This document shows, one piece after another, positions 9,300-18,789 of a stretch of DNA of 64,000 nucleotides (positions are counted from its first letter, which is position 1; every line of letters starts with the position of its first letter). Position numbers and translations under genes: made by a program. Under the pieces are notes generated by a model, which was not told the origin of the DNA, made no database searches, and saw only the letters and a program-made list of their open reading frames with translations. Origin of the DNA: Thalassovita aquimarina (GTDB taxonomy: Bacteria > Pseudomonadota > Alphaproteobacteria > Rhodobacterales > Rhodobacteraceae); the NCBI RefSeq assembly GCF_018219815.1, contig NZ_JADMKU010000009.1, positions 62,001 to 126,000 of the forward strand. Reading direction: 5' to 3'.

Positions 9300-10286
9300 A
9301 TGTCTGTCAGGGATTACACGAAGGATTACATCGAAAAAGACAACCGCATCGCCGCGGTCAGCTATTTCGGAACCTTTCTCGTCTATTTCGCCTCGCTCTG
9401 GGCGGCGATCCATTGGGCCACGATCTGGTGGGCGGTGGTGCCGCTGGTGATCCTCAACGCCTTTTCCGGGGTGCGGCTGTACGTGCTGCAGCACGATTGC
9501 GGCCACGCTTCGCTGTTCGACACCCGGCGGCAGAACGATCTGGCCGGTTACGGCCTGTCGGTCTTCACCCTGACGCCCTACTGGGCGATGCGGCATAACC
9601 ACAACCTGCATCACGCCCATGTCGGCAATCTCGACCACCGCGAAGACGGCGAGATCTACACGATGACCCTGGCCGAATGGAACGCGGCGGGCTTTGGCAA
9701 GCGGCTCTATTACCGGCTCTACCGCAACCCATTCGTGTTGATGCTTGTTGGCGGTATCTTCGTCTATTTCCTGCGCTACCGCTGGCCCAAGAATACGCTG
9801 AAGGCCGGGATCGCCGGGGTTCTGGCGCATAACCTGGCGCTGGCGGCCTGGCTGCTTGCATTGTGGCTGCTGGCGGGTAAGATCGGGCTGGCGGTCTGGG
9901 CGGCGACGGCGGTGGTGGCCGGGGCGATCGGCGTCTTCCTAGTCTACCTGCAGCACAATTTCGAAGACACCTACTGGGATCGCCGCCCAGACCTCGATCC
10001 CTCGGTCGCGGCGCTGAAAGGATCCTCGGCGCTTGATCTCGGCTGGTGGTGGGATCTGGGGACCGGCAATATCGCCTATCACGACATCCACCATTATGAC
10101 CCGCGCATCCCGTCCTACCGGCTGCGTAAATGCCACCGCGAGATCGGTCATGCCCTGGCGCCGCAGACCAATATCGTGAAATGGCCTCAGGCGATCGCTT
10201 CCTTCCGGTTGAAGCTCTGGGACGAGGAGAAGGGCAAGCTGGTGCCGTTCCCGCGCGCCCGGCAGGCGCGCCTCGCCACCGCCTGA
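9300..10286 (+). CDS. Membrane fatty acid desaturase
   Basis: This 328-residue integral-membrane desaturase has the three His clusters that hold the di-iron centre: HDCGH, HNHNLHHAH and HDIHH, with hydrophobic segments between them. It probably introduces a double bond into acyl chains of membrane lipids; regiospecificity cannot be read from sequence. The open frame extends upstream, but the ATG at 9300 has GAGGAAAG in front of it and gives the expected family length. Confidence 0.9.
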   Translation: MSVRDYTKDYIEKDNRIAAVSYFGTFLVYFASLWAAIHWATIWWAVVPLVILNAFSGVRLYVLQHDCGHASLFDTRRQNDLAGYGLSVFTLTPYWAMRHNHNLHHAHVGNLDHREDGEIYTMTLAEWNAAGFGKRLYYRLYRNPFVLMLVGGIFVYFLRYRWPKNTLKAGIAGVLAHNLALAAWLLALWLLAGKIGLAVWAATAVVAGAIGVFLVYLQHNFEDTYWDRRPDLDPSVAALKGSSALDLGWWWDLGTGNIAYHDIHHYDPRIPSYRLRKCHREIGHALAPQTNIVKWPQAIASFRLKLWDEEKGKLVPFPRARQARLATA

Positions 10287-10311
10287 ACGGGCTACCGACT
10301 GAACAAAAGGT

Positions 10312-10338
10312 GCGGCCTTTCAGGCCGCGCAGGTTTTG
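10312..10338 (+). terminator. Hairpin after the desaturase
   Basis: GCGGCC pairs with GGCCGC across TTTCA and is followed after a few bases by TTTT. A second small stem (CTTCGCC/GGCGAAG) follows at about 10340-10357. Confidence 0.5.
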
Positions 10339-10362
10339 CTTCGCCTTGGGGCGAAGCGGAAT

Positions 10363-10407
10363 GGGGCGCTGCCCCCAAACCCCCGGGATATTTGCAAAAA
10401 GGAGAAG
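10363..10407 (+). repeat. Dispersed palindromic repeat, copy 1 (forward)
   Basis: This copy has the shared layout: a small GC hairpin (GGGGCGCTGCCCC), a C-run, then GGGATATTT and a purine-rich end (AAGGAGAAG). Compared with the other copies it lacks the middle GGCCTGCGGCC block. It faces copy 2, with the 12-bp palindrome AGAGGCGCCTCT (10409-10420) between them. Confidence 0.7.
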
Positions 10408-10423
10408 CAGAGGCGCCTCTTGT

Positions 10424-10489
10424 CTTCTCCTGTTTCAAAATATCTTGGGGGATGAATTGGCCGCAGGCCAAGAAGGGGGCAAGGCCCCC
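10424..10489 (-). repeat. Dispersed palindromic repeat, copy 2 (reverse)
   Basis: Read on the minus strand it has all parts: a GGGGGCcttGCCCCC hairpin, GGCCTGCGGCC, AATTCAtCCCCC, AGATATTTTG, and AACAGGAGAAG. It sits tail-to-tail with copy 1 in the space between the converging desaturase and serS genes. Confidence 0.75.
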
Positions 10490-10539
10490 TTCAAACGACC
10501 CGGTACGGGCTAAACCTGACTGCGCGTCAGCGCAGTCAA

Positions 10540-11832
10540 TCAGATCAGGCTGCCGTCGGCTGCAAGGATCGATTTGCCGCCGAGATAGGGATGCAAGGCC
10601 TCGGGCAGGGCGACCGATCCGTCTTCCTGCTGGCCGTTTTCCAGCACCGCGATCAGCGCCCGGCCGACGGCGAGGCCCGAGCCGTTCAGCGTGTGCAGGA
10701 ATTCCGGCTTGCCGCCGCCCGCCGGCTTGAAGCGGGCATTCATCCGCCGGGCCTGGAAATCGCCGCAGACCGAAACCGAGCTGATTTCGCGATAGGTGTT
10801 CTGCCCCGGCAGCCAGACCTCGATATCGTGGGTCTTCTGTGCGCCGAAACCCATGTCGCCGGTGCACAGCACTACGGTGCGGTAGGGCAGGCGCAGATGT
10901 TCAAGGATGCCCTCGGCGCAGCGGGTCATGCGCTCGTGTTCTTCCAGCGATTTGTCCGGATGCGTCACCGACACCATTTCAACCTTTTCGAACTGGTGCT
11001 GGCGCAGCATGCCGGCGGTATCGCGCCCGGCGCTGCCCGCTTCGGAGCGGAAACATTGGGTATGGGCCACGTAGCGGCGCGGCAGGTAGCTTTCTTCCAG
11101 GGTTTCGCCATTGACGATGTTGGTCAGCGACACCTCGGCGGTGGGCACCAGCCACCAGCCATTGGTGGTCTGGTAGCTGTCTTCGCCGAATTTCGGCAAC
11201 TGCCCGGTGCCCAGCATCATTTCTTCGCGCACCAGGACCGGGGTCCAGGTCTCGGACAGGCCGTTTTCGTCCACGTGGGTGTCGATCATGAACTGCGCCA
11301 GCGCCCGGTGCAGGCGGGCCACCGCGCCCGACAGGACCACGAAGCGCGATCCGCTGAGCTTGGCGGCGGTTTCGAAATCCATTCCCGGTTTCACGCCGGC
11401 CAGTTCGTAATGTTCCTTCGGCTGGAAATCGAATTCGCGCGGGGTGCCCCAGCGGCGAATCTCGACATTGTCTGCCTCGTCCGCGCCCTCGGGCACATCG
11501 GCCAGTGGCGCGTTGGGGATGGTCATCAGCAGCTCGCCCAGCTTCTGGTCGAGTTCCTTCGCTTCGGCCTGCATCGCGGTCACTTCGGCCTTCTTGTCGC
11601 CAACTAGCGCGCGCAGGCGTTCGAATTCGGCCTCGTCGCCCTTGGCCTTGGCCGCACCGACTTCCTTGGCGGCCTTCTTCTGGTCGGACTGGGCGGTTTC
11701 GGCGGCCAGGATCTTGGCGCGGCGCGCCTCGTCCAGGGCCAGGATTTCGGATGACATCGGCGCGGCCCCACGGCGGGCAAGCGCGGCGTCGAAGGCGCCT
11801 GGGTTTTCGCGGATGGCGCGGATGTCATGCAT
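10540..11832 (-). CDS. serS: Seryl-tRNA synthetase
   Basis: This 430-residue class II synthetase charges tRNA-Ser (and tRNA-Sec where present). Residues 1-100 form the antiparallel coiled-coil arm ([22 protein letters not shown], then Ala/Lys/Glu-rich helices). The catalytic part follows, with the class II motifs (motif 2 region [20 protein letters not shown]; motif 3 near [19 protein letters not shown]). The open frame runs 158 codons farther upstream. The start at 11832 matches the conserved family N-terminus and length, so the extension is non-coding. Confidence 0.97.
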   Translation of the reverse strand: MHDIRAIRENPGAFDAALARRGAAPMSSEILALDEARRAKILAAETAQSDQKKAAKEVGAAKAKGDEAEFERLRALVGDKKAEVTAMQAEAKELDQKLGELLMTIPNAPLADVPEGADEADNVEIRRWGTPREFDFQPKEHYELAGVKPGMDFETAAKLSGSRFVVLSGAVARLHRALAQFMIDTHVDENGLSETWTPVLVREEMMLGTGQLPKFGEDSYQTTNGWWLVPTAEVSLTNIVNGETLEESYLPRRYVAHTQCFRSEAGSAGRDTAGMLRQHQFEKVEMVSVTHPDKSLEEHERMTRCAEGILEHLRLPYRTVVLCTGDMGFGAQKTHDIEVWLPGQNTYREISSVSVCGDFQARRMNARFKPAGGGKPEFLHTLNGSGLAVGRALIAVLENGQQEDGSVALPEALHPYLGGKSILAADGSLI

Positions 11833-12323
11833 TGGGAAGGCTCCGGTTGGCTGAGTCGATTGTCCGCCGAGGTTATTGCGTATTTTGCGCGGCTTGCAAA
11901 CCGGTTCGCATTTTGCAACCCGGCCGCGGCTTCGCGTTCGAAAAGGGGAGACGGGGCCGGCGGAGAGGGGCCGGCCCCGGAGTTCGCACAGGCGATCGAG
12001 TGGTGCCCGGCGAACTCGACCCGGGCGGTCCTGAGCCGTGGGCAGGCGGGATCGTGCATCAGGACCGGGTTTCGGCAGCGATCGCGCGCCCGGTGCGACC
12101 GGGGGCAGGGCATAGGAACTGTCCGGAAACCGGCTGAAACTGCCGTAACGATACGGCATGGGGCGCGGGCGCGATATGCAGGAATTCCGGACCATTGAAT
12201 TCCTGACTTGACGGAACCCGCGCCGCTGCTTCGCGTCGTGCCTTGCAAAACCCCACAACGCCACATAGTTTCCGGGACGAAAATGCAGGGACTTCCCTGA
12301 CAACAAAGCAAAGGATGCACTTG
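11833..12323. other. Divergent intergenic region between serS and yajC with paired dyads
   Basis: No coding gene is supported in this 491-base gap. It holds three inverted repeats: GGGGCCGGC/GCCGGCCCC (11953-11978, 8-nt spacer), TGCCGTA/TACGGCA (12141-12158, 4-nt spacer), and CAGGAATTC/GAATTCCTG (12179-12205, 9-nt spacer). Promoters for serS and the yajC-secDF series must lie here. No tmRNA, SRP RNA or RNase P RNA signature was seen. Confidence 0.6.
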
Positions 12324-12608
12324 ATGGAATCCATCGGCCAGTTCGTACCCCTGATCCTGATCTTCGTGATCATGTATTTCCTGCTGATCCGCCCGCAGCA
12401 GAAGAAGATGAAAGACCACCAGGCAATGGTGTCGGCGCTGCGCCGGGGCGATCAGGTGGTGACGCAGGGCGGCCTGATCGGCAAGGTATCCAAGGTCAAG
12501 GACGAGACCGAGATCGAGGTCGAACTGGCCGAAGGCGTCAAGGTGCGCGTGGTCAAGGCGACCATCGCCCAGGTCGTGAACAAGACCGAACCGGCCGCCG
12601 AATCCTGA
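12324..12608 (+). CDS. yajC: Preprotein translocase accessory subunit YajC
   Basis: This 94-residue, single-span inner-membrane protein associates with SecD and SecF. The N-terminal helix (about 5-24, [19 protein letters not shown]) is followed by the family signature QQKKMK and a beta-rich cytoplasmic domain ([14 protein letters not shown]). ATG at 12324 is preferred because AAGG lies 9 bases upstream; an in-frame ATG at 12315 is the alternative. It is followed 43 bases later by secD, the usual order. Confidence 0.95.
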   Translation: MESIGQFVPLILIFVIMYFLLIRPQQKKMKDHQAMVSALRRGDQVVTQGGLIGKVSKVKDETEIEVELAEGVKVRVVKATIAQVVNKTEPAAES

Positions 12609-12651
12609 TTTTCCCGGCCCCTGACGGGCCTGAAAAGCGAAAGCTGCACAT

Positions 12652-14316
12652 ATGCTACAGATTGATCTGTGGAAGCGCGTGGTGATCTGGGGGCTTTGCG
12701 CCCTCGGATTGCTGCTGGCGCTTCCCAATGCCTTTTACACGCGGGTGGAAACCAGCAACGATGCCGTGGCGGCCCTTGAATCGGGGGCGTCCGGCGGCGG
12801 GTTGGAAGAACAGGCGGGGCTCTGGCCCGCCTTTTTGCCGTCCGGGCTGGTCAATCTGGGGCTTGATCTGCGCGGCGGGGCGCATCTTCTGGCCGAGGTT
12901 CAGGTCGAGGATGTCTACGAGGCCCGGCTGCAGGCGATGTGGCCCGAGGTGCGCGACCTGCTGCGCGAGGAACGCGATGAAATCGGCACCATCCGGTTGC
13001 AGAAAACCGACGGTCATGAATTGCGGGTGCGGCTGAACCAGAAACCGGAAATGGCCGCGCGCGCCGCCGAACTGGTGCGCGGACTGGCCCGCCCGGTGGT
13101 CAGCCTGACCGGGGCAGGGGCCAGCGATATCGAGGTCAGCGTCGACGGCGCCGACATCGTGGTCACGCTGAGCGAAGCCGAACGCCTTGCCACCGACGAA
13201 CGCACGGTCAAGCAGGCGCTGGAAATCATTCGCCGCCGGATCGACGAGGTCGGCACCCGCGAACCCACCATCCAGCGCCAAGGTGCCGACCGGATTCTGA
13301 TCCAGGTGCCCGGCGTCGGATCGGCGGCCGAATTGAAAGACATCATCGGCACCACCGCGCAGCTGTCGTTCCAGCCTGTGGTGACCCGCACCGGCAACGC
13401 CGACATGCCGCCCGGCGCGGGCAACGAATTGCTGCCCTCGCTGGATGACGAAGGCGTCTATTACGTGCTGGAACAGGCGCCGGTCGTCACCGGCGAGGAA
13501 CTGGTCGACGCGCAGCCGTCCTTCGATCAGAACGGCCGCCCGGCCGTGACCTTCCGCTTCAACACCACCGGGGCGCGCAAGTTCGGCGATTACACCGCCG
13601 AAAACATCGGCAATCCCTTCGCCATCGTTCTGGATGACGAGGTGATCAGCGCCCCCGTCATCCAGGCCCATATCGCCGGCGGTTCGGGAATCATCACCGG
13701 CAATTTCACCGTCGAGGAAAGCACCAACCTGGCCGTTCTGCTGCGCGCCGGCGCATTGCCGGCGGGGCTGAATTTCCTCGAAGAACGCACCATCGGGCCG
13801 GAACTGGGCGCCGACAGTATCGAGGCGGGCAAGATCGCCTGTATCGTCGCCTTTGCCGGGGTGCTGGTATTCATGATGCTGAGCTACGGTTTGTTCGGCG
13901 TCTTCGCCAATGTAGCGCTTTTGATCAACGTGGCGCTGATCTTCGGCGCGCTTTCGCTGATTGGCGGCACGCTGACCCTGCCGGGGATTGCCGGGATCGT
14001 TCTGACCATCGGCATGGCGGTGGACGCCAACGTCCTCGTCTTCGAACGTATCCGCGAGGAAATCCGCACCGCCAAGGGACCGGCCCGCGCGATCGAGCTG
14101 GGCTATGACCGGGCGCTGTCGGCGATCATCGATGCCAACATCACCACTTTCATCATCTCGGTGATCCTGTTCACGCTGGGTTCGGGCCCGGTACGGGGCT
14201 TCGCCATCACGCTGGGCTTGGGCATCCTGACCTCGGTCTTCACCGCGATCTTCGTGACCCGTCTCCTGATCGTGATGTGGTTCGAACGTCGCCGTCCCAA
14301 AACGATTGAGGTCTGA
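12652..14316 (+). CDS. secD: Protein translocase subunit SecD
   Basis: This 554-residue protein has a first membrane helix (about 7-25), the conserved LGLDLRGG motif (69-76), a large periplasmic P1 head, and five further helices from about 385 on. The helices include GIVLTIGMAVDANVLVFERIR, the conserved TM4 segment. SecDF uses the proton gradient to pull preproteins through SecYEG. The stop is two bases before the secF ATG, so the pair is co-translated. Confidence 0.97.
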   Translation: MLQIDLWKRVVIWGLCALGLLLALPNAFYTRVETSNDAVAALESGASGGGLEEQAGLWPAFLPSGLVNLGLDLRGGAHLLAEVQVEDVYEARLQAMWPEVRDLLREERDEIGTIRLQKTDGHELRVRLNQKPEMAARAAELVRGLARPVVSLTGAGASDIEVSVDGADIVVTLSEAERLATDERTVKQALEIIRRRIDEVGTREPTIQRQGADRILIQVPGVGSAAELKDIIGTTAQLSFQPVVTRTGNADMPPGAGNELLPSLDDEGVYYVLEQAPVVTGEELVDAQPSFDQNGRPAVTFRFNTTGARKFGDYTAENIGNPFAIVLDDEVISAPVIQAHIAGGSGIITGNFTVEESTNLAVLLRAGALPAGLNFLEERTIGPELGADSIEAGKIACIVAFAGVLVFMMLSYGLFGVFANVALLINVALIFGALSLIGGTLTLPGIAGIVLTIGMAVDANVLVFERIREEIRTAKGPARAIELGYDRALSAIIDANITTFIISVILFTLGSGPVRGFAITLGLGILTSVFTAIFVTRLLIVMWFERRRPKTIEV

Positions 14317-14317
14317 C

Positions 14318-15286
14318 ATGCGCCTGAGATTTTTCCGCGAAGTTCCGAAATTCGATTTCTTCCGCTTCCAATGGGCAACGCTGGGCCTGTCGGGCGTTCT
14401 GGTGGTGCTGTCGCTGGTCGCCTGGGGGGTGATCGGGCTGAACTTCGGCATCGATTTCCGCGGTGGCACAACGATCCGAACCCAGTCCGAACAAGCTGTG
14501 GACGTGGGCGCCTATCGCGACGCGCTGACCCCGCTGGAACTGGGCGACGTGTCGATCGCCGAGGTGTTCGATCCGACCTTTACCGAGGATCAGCACGTTG
14601 CGATGATCCGTATCCAGGCCCAGGACGGGCAGGAAAGCGTCAGCCAGCAGACCGTCGCGAAGATCGAGGCGGCGCTTCAGCAGGTGGACGAAACCATCAG
14701 TTTCCCGCTGGTCGAATCGGTGGGGCCGAAAGTGTCGGGCGAACTGATCTGGACCGCGGTCCTCGCTGTCGGCGCGTCGCTGGCGGCGATCCTGTTCTAT
14801 ATCTGGCTGCGCTTCGAATGGCAGTTTTCGGTCGGCGCGGTGGCAGCCCTGGCGCATGACGTGATCCTGACGATCGGGATCTTTTCGGTGCTGCAGATCC
14901 GTTTCGACCTGGCGACCATCGCGGCGCTGCTGACCATCATCGGCTATTCGATCAACGACACGGTGGTGATCTTCGACCGGCTGCGCGAGAACCTGATCAA
15001 GTTCAAATCGACGCCGCTGCGCGACCTGATGAACCTGACCGCCAACGAAACCCTGAGCCGGACCTTGATGACCTCTGGCACCACGCTGCTGGCACTGATC
15101 GCCATGCTGATCCTCGGCGGTGACGTGATCCGCGGCTTCATCTTTGCCATTACCTGGGGCGTCGTCGTCGGCACCTATTCGTCGGTCTATGTCGCCAAGA
15201 ACATCGTTCTGATGCTGGGGGTGAAGCGCGACTGGTCGAAGCCGGACAGCAACCAGGGGAACCAGTTCGCCAACGTGGATGCCTGA
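14318..15286 (+). CDS. secF: Protein translocase subunit SecF
   Basis: This 322-residue partner of SecD has a first helix at about 20-42, the motif GIDFRGG (44-50), a periplasmic loop and five C-terminal helices with IGYSINDTVVIFDRLREN. A longer frame from TTG at 14306 overlaps secD. The ATG at 14318 directly after the secD stop is the natural start. It overlaps the next gene by 8 bases. Confidence 0.97.
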   Translation: MRLRFFREVPKFDFFRFQWATLGLSGVLVVLSLVAWGVIGLNFGIDFRGGTTIRTQSEQAVDVGAYRDALTPLELGDVSIAEVFDPTFTEDQHVAMIRIQAQDGQESVSQQTVAKIEAALQQVDETISFPLVESVGPKVSGELIWTAVLAVGASLAAILFYIWLRFEWQFSVGAVAALAHDVILTIGIFSVLQIRFDLATIAALLTIIGYSINDTVVIFDRLRENLIKFKSTPLRDLMNLTANETLSRTLMTSGTTLLALIAMLILGGDVIRGFIFAITWGVVVGTYSSVYVAKNIVLMLGVKRDWSKPDSNQGNQFANVDA

Positions 15287-16031
15287 GATCCTCGGTGAGC
15301 TTCTGGCCTATGAGGGGCTGGGCTGGCTGATTTCAGGGGTGTTTCTGGCCGGCGCCGTGCGCGGGTTTACCGGGTTCGGCGCGGCGCTGGTCTACATGCC
15401 CATCGCCGGGCAGTTCATGCCGCCGGTCTGGGCGCTGATCACGCTGGTGCTGATGGAGGTGGTCGGTCCGCTGCCCAACATTCCGGCCGCGATCCGCACC
15501 GCCCGCCTTGACGAGGTGCGGCGGTTGGCGACCGGCGCTCTGATCGCGCTGCCGCTGGGGTTGCTGATCCTGTTTGCCATCGACCCCGCGCTGTTCCGCT
15601 ATGGCGTCTGCATCATGACCCTGACCGTGCCGGTTCTGCTGGCCTGCGGGATCAGGCTGCGGCGCGCGATCGGACCGGGGTTGCAATACGGTACCGGCAC
15701 CCTGTCGGGGTTCCTGGGCGGGGTGGCAGGCGTGCCCGGGCCGCCGGTGATCCTGCTTTTCATGGCGTCGGAAAGGCCGGCCTGGGTGATCCGCGCCAAC
15801 GTGATGCTGTACCTGCTGGTTTTCGACCTGGCGACAATCGCGTTGCTGACCGCGCAGGGAAGGATGGAGATGATGCCGGTGCTGCTGGGCGCGGTTCTGG
15901 TGCTGCCGAATCTGCTGGGCAATCTGGCCGGGGCCGCTATGTTCCGCCCCGAACGACAGCGGCTTTACCGTTCGGCCGGATACGGCATAACGCTGTTGTC
16001 GGGGCTGGCTGGCTTGCCGCTCTGGGATTGA
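15279..16031 (+). CDS. TSUP (TauE/SafE) family membrane transporter
   Basis: This 250-residue polytopic protein has about eight hydrophobic segments and the family's two related halves (GAVRGFTGFGAALVYMPI near the N-terminus, GTLSGFLGGVAGVPGPPVIL in the second half). Family members export sulfite, sulfoacetate or other organosulfur anions; the substrate here is unknown. It overlaps the secF stop by 8 bases and probably rides on the sec transcript. Confidence 0.88.
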   Translation: MPEILGELLAYEGLGWLISGVFLAGAVRGFTGFGAALVYMPIAGQFMPPVWALITLVLMEVVGPLPNIPAAIRTARLDEVRRLATGALIALPLGLLILFAIDPALFRYGVCIMTLTVPVLLACGIRLRRAIGPGLQYGTGTLSGFLGGVAGVPGPPVILLFMASERPAWVIRANVMLYLLVFDLATIALLTAQGRMEMMPVLLGAVLVLPNLLGNLAGAAMFRPERQRLYRSAGYGITLLSGLAGLPLWD

Positions 16032-16042
16032 GAGGACACAGG

Positions 16043-16399
16043 ATGCAACTGACCGAGGTGACATTCGACGACGCGGTGCCGGTGGATGGATACGGGCCGG
16101 GGTTTTTCCGGATCGGCGGGCAGGTTCTGCACGGCGCGGTGATCGTGACCGCCGACAAGGCCCGTGTCTGGGACGGGTTGGAGGCCGATGGCGCGGCTCT
16201 GCTGGCGCTGGCCGGGGACGTCGACGTGGTGTTTGTCGGCATGGGGGCCGAGATCGCCCACCTGCCTGCCGATCTGCGCCAGCGGATGGAGGCGGCGGGG
16301 ATCGGGGTGGAGGTGATGAATTCGCCCTCGGCCTGCAGGACCTACAACGTGCTGGTGTCGGAAGGTCGGCGCGTGGCGCTGGCCGCGCTGCCGGTGTGA
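16043..16399 (+). CDS. Mth938/NDUFAF3-like domain protein
   Basis: This 118-residue protein resembles the Mth938-like family, related to the mitochondrial complex I assembly factor NDUFAF3: N-terminal VDGYGPGFFRIGGQVLHGAVI and a later IGVEVMNSPSACRTYNVLVSEGRRVALAALPV. A role in respiratory-complex assembly is suggested by relatives but unproven for bacteria. Location beside secDF and ccm genes is consistent with membrane bioenergetics. ATG 16043 is preferred over an earlier in-frame start overlapping the TSUP stop. Confidence 0.8.
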   Translation: MQLTEVTFDDAVPVDGYGPGFFRIGGQVLHGAVIVTADKARVWDGLEADGAALLALAGDVDVVFVGMGAEIAHLPADLRQRMEAAGIGVEVMNSPSACRTYNVLVSEGRRVALAALPV

Positions 16400-16440
16400 G
16401 ATTCCGGTCGGGATTTTCGCCGGTCGCAAGGTGCGTGTCA

Positions 16441-16504
16441 GAGGGGCGCTGCCCCTCTTGGCTTGGGGGCCAATTCACCCCGGAATATTTCTGAACAAAA
16501 GAAG
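16441..16504 (+). repeat. Dispersed palindromic repeat, copy 3
   Basis: This copy has a GAGGGGCgctGCCCCTC hairpin, then GGCTTGGGGGCC, AATTCACCCC, GGAATATTT, and CTGAACAAAAGAAG. It lies between the Mth938-like gene and ccmA. A further stem follows at about 16505-16550 (AAGCGCCA... with TGGCGCTT). Confidence 0.75.
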
Positions 16505-16585
16505 CGCCACGGATACGCATGGCGCAGTGCCGCATCCCGTGCGATGGCGCTTTTCGCGGGGCCTTCAATGGGATAGGAGGGATGC

Positions 16586-17203
16586 ATGGAATTGACTGTT
16601 TCTGATCTCTCTGTCGCGCGCGGCGGCATCCCGGTTCTGGAAGGGGTGTCGTTTGCCATCGCCAGTGGCGAGGCCCTGGTGCTGCGCGGGCCGAACGGGA
16701 TCGGCAAGACGACGCTGCTGCGCACCGTGGCCGGGCTGCAGCCGCCGCTGAGTGGATCGGTGGGGCTGGAACGTGACGCGATGGCCTATGCCGGTCATGC
16801 CGACGGGATCAAGTCGGTGCTGAGCGTGCGCGAGAACCTGCAGTTCTGGGCCGATGTATTCGAAACCGGTTCGATCGATGCGGCGCTTGAGGCGTTCGAC
16901 CTTGGGGCGCTGGAAAACCGCGCTTCCGGAGGGCTGTCGGCGGGGCAGAAACGACGGCTTGGGTTGGCGCGGATGGTGGTGACCGGGCGGCCGGTCTGGG
17001 TGCTGGACGAACCGACCGTGTCGCTGGATGCGGCCTCGGTCGTGATGTTCGCCGAGGCAGTGCGGGCGCATCTGGCGGGCGGCGGGCTGGCACTGCTGGC
17101 GACCCATATCGATCTGGGACTGGCCGAGGCGCGGGTGCTGGACGTGGAGCCTTTCAAGGCCGCGCCACCTGATCTGGACGATTTTGACGGAGCCTTCCTG
17201 TGA
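16586..17203 (+). CDS. ccmA: Heme exporter ATP-binding protein CcmA
   Basis: This 205-residue ABC ATPase powers release of the heme chaperone from CcmC during cytochrome c maturation. The Walker A motif is GPNGIGKT (35-42), the signature region [13 protein letters not shown] starts near 117, and Walker B is LDEPT (about 140-144). It has a good GGAGG Shine-Dalgarno. It opens ccmABCDG, with GTGA overlap into ccmB. A repeat element and hairpin sit just upstream. Confidence 0.95.
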   Translation: MELTVSDLSVARGGIPVLEGVSFAIASGEALVLRGPNGIGKTTLLRTVAGLQPPLSGSVGLERDAMAYAGHADGIKSVLSVRENLQFWADVFETGSIDAALEAFDLGALENRASGGLSAGQKRRLGLARMVVTGRPVWVLDEPTVSLDAASVVMFAEAVRAHLAGGGLALLATHIDLGLAEARVLDVEPFKAAPPDLDDFDGAFL

Positions 17204-17856
17204 TTGCACTGCTGACAAGGGACCTGCGGTTGGCGGTGCGCGCCGGTGGCGGCTTTGGCCTTGGTCTGGCCTTTTTCCTGATCGTGGTGGTGCTGGTGCC
17301 GTTCGGGGTGGGGCCGGAAAGCGGGCTGTTGTCGAAGATCGCGCCGGGCATCCTGTGGCTGGGCGCGTTGCTTGCCTGCCTTTTGTCGCTGGACCGGATT
17401 TTCGCGCTGGATTGGGAGGACGGGTCGCTTGACCTGCTGGCCACCGCGCCGCTGCCAATGGAGGCTATCGTCAGCATCAAGGCGCTGGCGCACTGGATCA
17501 CGACCGGGCTGCCGCTGGTGCTGGCGGCGCCGGTGTTCGGGCTGCTGTTGAACCTGCCCGACGCGGGGTATGTGCCGCTGGTCATTTCGCTGCTGCTTGG
17601 CACGCCGGCGCTGTCGGTGATCGGTACCTTCGGGGCGGCGCTGACCGTTGGATTGAAACGTGGCGGGTTGCTTCTGAGCCTGCTGGTACTGCCGCTTTAC
17701 GTGCCGACGCTGATCTTCGGCGCGGAAATGGCGCGCCGGTCGATCGAGGGGCTGGACGCCACGACGCCGTTGCTGATGCTGGCGGGGATCACCTGCGGCA
17801 CAATCGCGCTTTTGCCTTTTGCATCTGCTGCGGTACTCAGGGTGAACCTGCGCTGA
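17200..17856 (+). CDS. ccmB: Heme exporter permease CcmB
   Basis: This 218-residue, six-helix permease partners CcmA. Conserved features include the N-terminal [11 protein letters not shown] and the internal [23 protein letters not shown], a CcmB signature. The start is GTG within the ccmA stop (4-base overlap), so translation is coupled. Confidence 0.95.
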   Translation: MIALLTRDLRLAVRAGGGFGLGLAFFLIVVVLVPFGVGPESGLLSKIAPGILWLGALLACLLSLDRIFALDWEDGSLDLLATAPLPMEAIVSIKALAHWITTGLPLVLAAPVFGLLLNLPDAGYVPLVISLLLGTPALSVIGTFGAALTVGLKRGGLLLSLLVLPLYVPTLIFGAEMARRSIEGLDATTPLLMLAGITCGTIALLPFASAAVLRVNLR

Positions 17857-17902
17857 CGCGGATGTGACTTGCACCGGGCGCGGGAGGAGATAGGAAAAGC
17901 AT

Positions 17903-18634
17903 ATGGGCTCGATCTGGGAATACGCCAATCCGAAGAAGTTCATTACCACCACGGACAGGTTGCTGCCGTGGGTGTCGGCGCTTGCGCTTGTGGCGCTGGT
18001 CGGCGGGCTGGTCTGGGGGTTCTTTTTCACCCCCGATGATTACAAGCAGGGATCGACGGTCAAGATCATCTATCTGCACGTTCCAAGCGCGCTGATGGCG
18101 ATCAACGCTTGGATGATGATGCTGGTGGCGTCGCTGATCTGGATCGTGCGGCGGCACCACGTGTCGGCGCTGGCGGCCCGCGCGGCGGCGCCGGTGGGCG
18201 CGGTGATGACGCTGATCGCGCTGATCACCGGGGCGATCTGGGGCCAACCGATGTGGGGCACCTGGTGGGAATGGGATCCGCGGCTGACCTCGTTCCTGAT
18301 CCTGTTCCTGTTCTACCTGGGCTACATGGCGCTGTGGGCGGCGATCGAGGATGACGATACCGCGGCGGACCTGACCTCGATCCTGTGCCTGGTGGGATCG
18401 GTCTTTGCGCTTCTCAGCCGCTACGCGGTGAATTTTTGGAACCAGGGGCTGCATCAGGGCGCGTCGCTGTCGATGGACAAGGAAGAAAACGTCGCCGACG
18501 TGTTCTATTATCCGCTACTTGTCAGCATCGCGGGCTTCATCCTGCTGTTCATTGCGTTGGTCTTCCTGCGCACCCAGACCGAAATTCGTGCCCGCCGGAT
18601 GCGGGCGCTGCTGGCCCGTGAAAGGATGAAGTGA
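17903..18634 (+). CDS. ccmC: Heme-handling membrane protein CcmC
   Basis: This 243-residue, six-helix protein carries the periplasmic tryptophan-rich motif GTWWEWDPRLTS and flanking histidines (HVPSALMAINAW). These load heme onto CcmE. It acts with CcmAB and CcmD in the inner membrane. The stop overlaps the ccmD start by one base (TGATG). Confidence 0.96.
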   Translation: MGSIWEYANPKKFITTTDRLLPWVSALALVALVGGLVWGFFFTPDDYKQGSTVKIIYLHVPSALMAINAWMMMLVASLIWIVRRHHVSALAARAAAPVGAVMTLIALITGAIWGQPMWGTWWEWDPRLTSFLILFLFYLGYMALWAAIEDDDTAADLTSILCLVGSVFALLSRYAVNFWNQGLHQGASLSMDKEENVADVFYYPLLVSIAGFILLFIALVFLRTQTEIRARRMRALLARERMK

Positions 18635-18789
18635 TGCCCGATCTTGGAAAATACGCCGAGGCGGTGCTGTCGTCCTACGTGTTGTCGATCCTGCTGGTCG
18701 TAGCCTTGGTCGCGGTCAGCATCCGCCGTGCGCGAAAGATGAAGAACGCGCTGGAAGAAGTTGAAAAACGGGGCAAATCAAATGGCTAG
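18634..18789 (+). CDS. ccmD: Heme exporter small subunit CcmD
   Basis: This 51-residue protein has one membrane helix (about 10-29, AVLSSYVLSILLVVALVAVS), then basic RRARKMK and a charged helix. This is the typical size and topology for CcmD, which stabilises CcmC with CcmE. Position between ccmC and ccmG, with a one-base overlap upstream and an 8-base overlap downstream, makes the call firm despite low sequence conservation. Confidence 0.9.
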   Translation: MPDLGKYAEAVLSSYVLSILLVVALVAVSIRRARKMKNALEEVEKRGKSNG

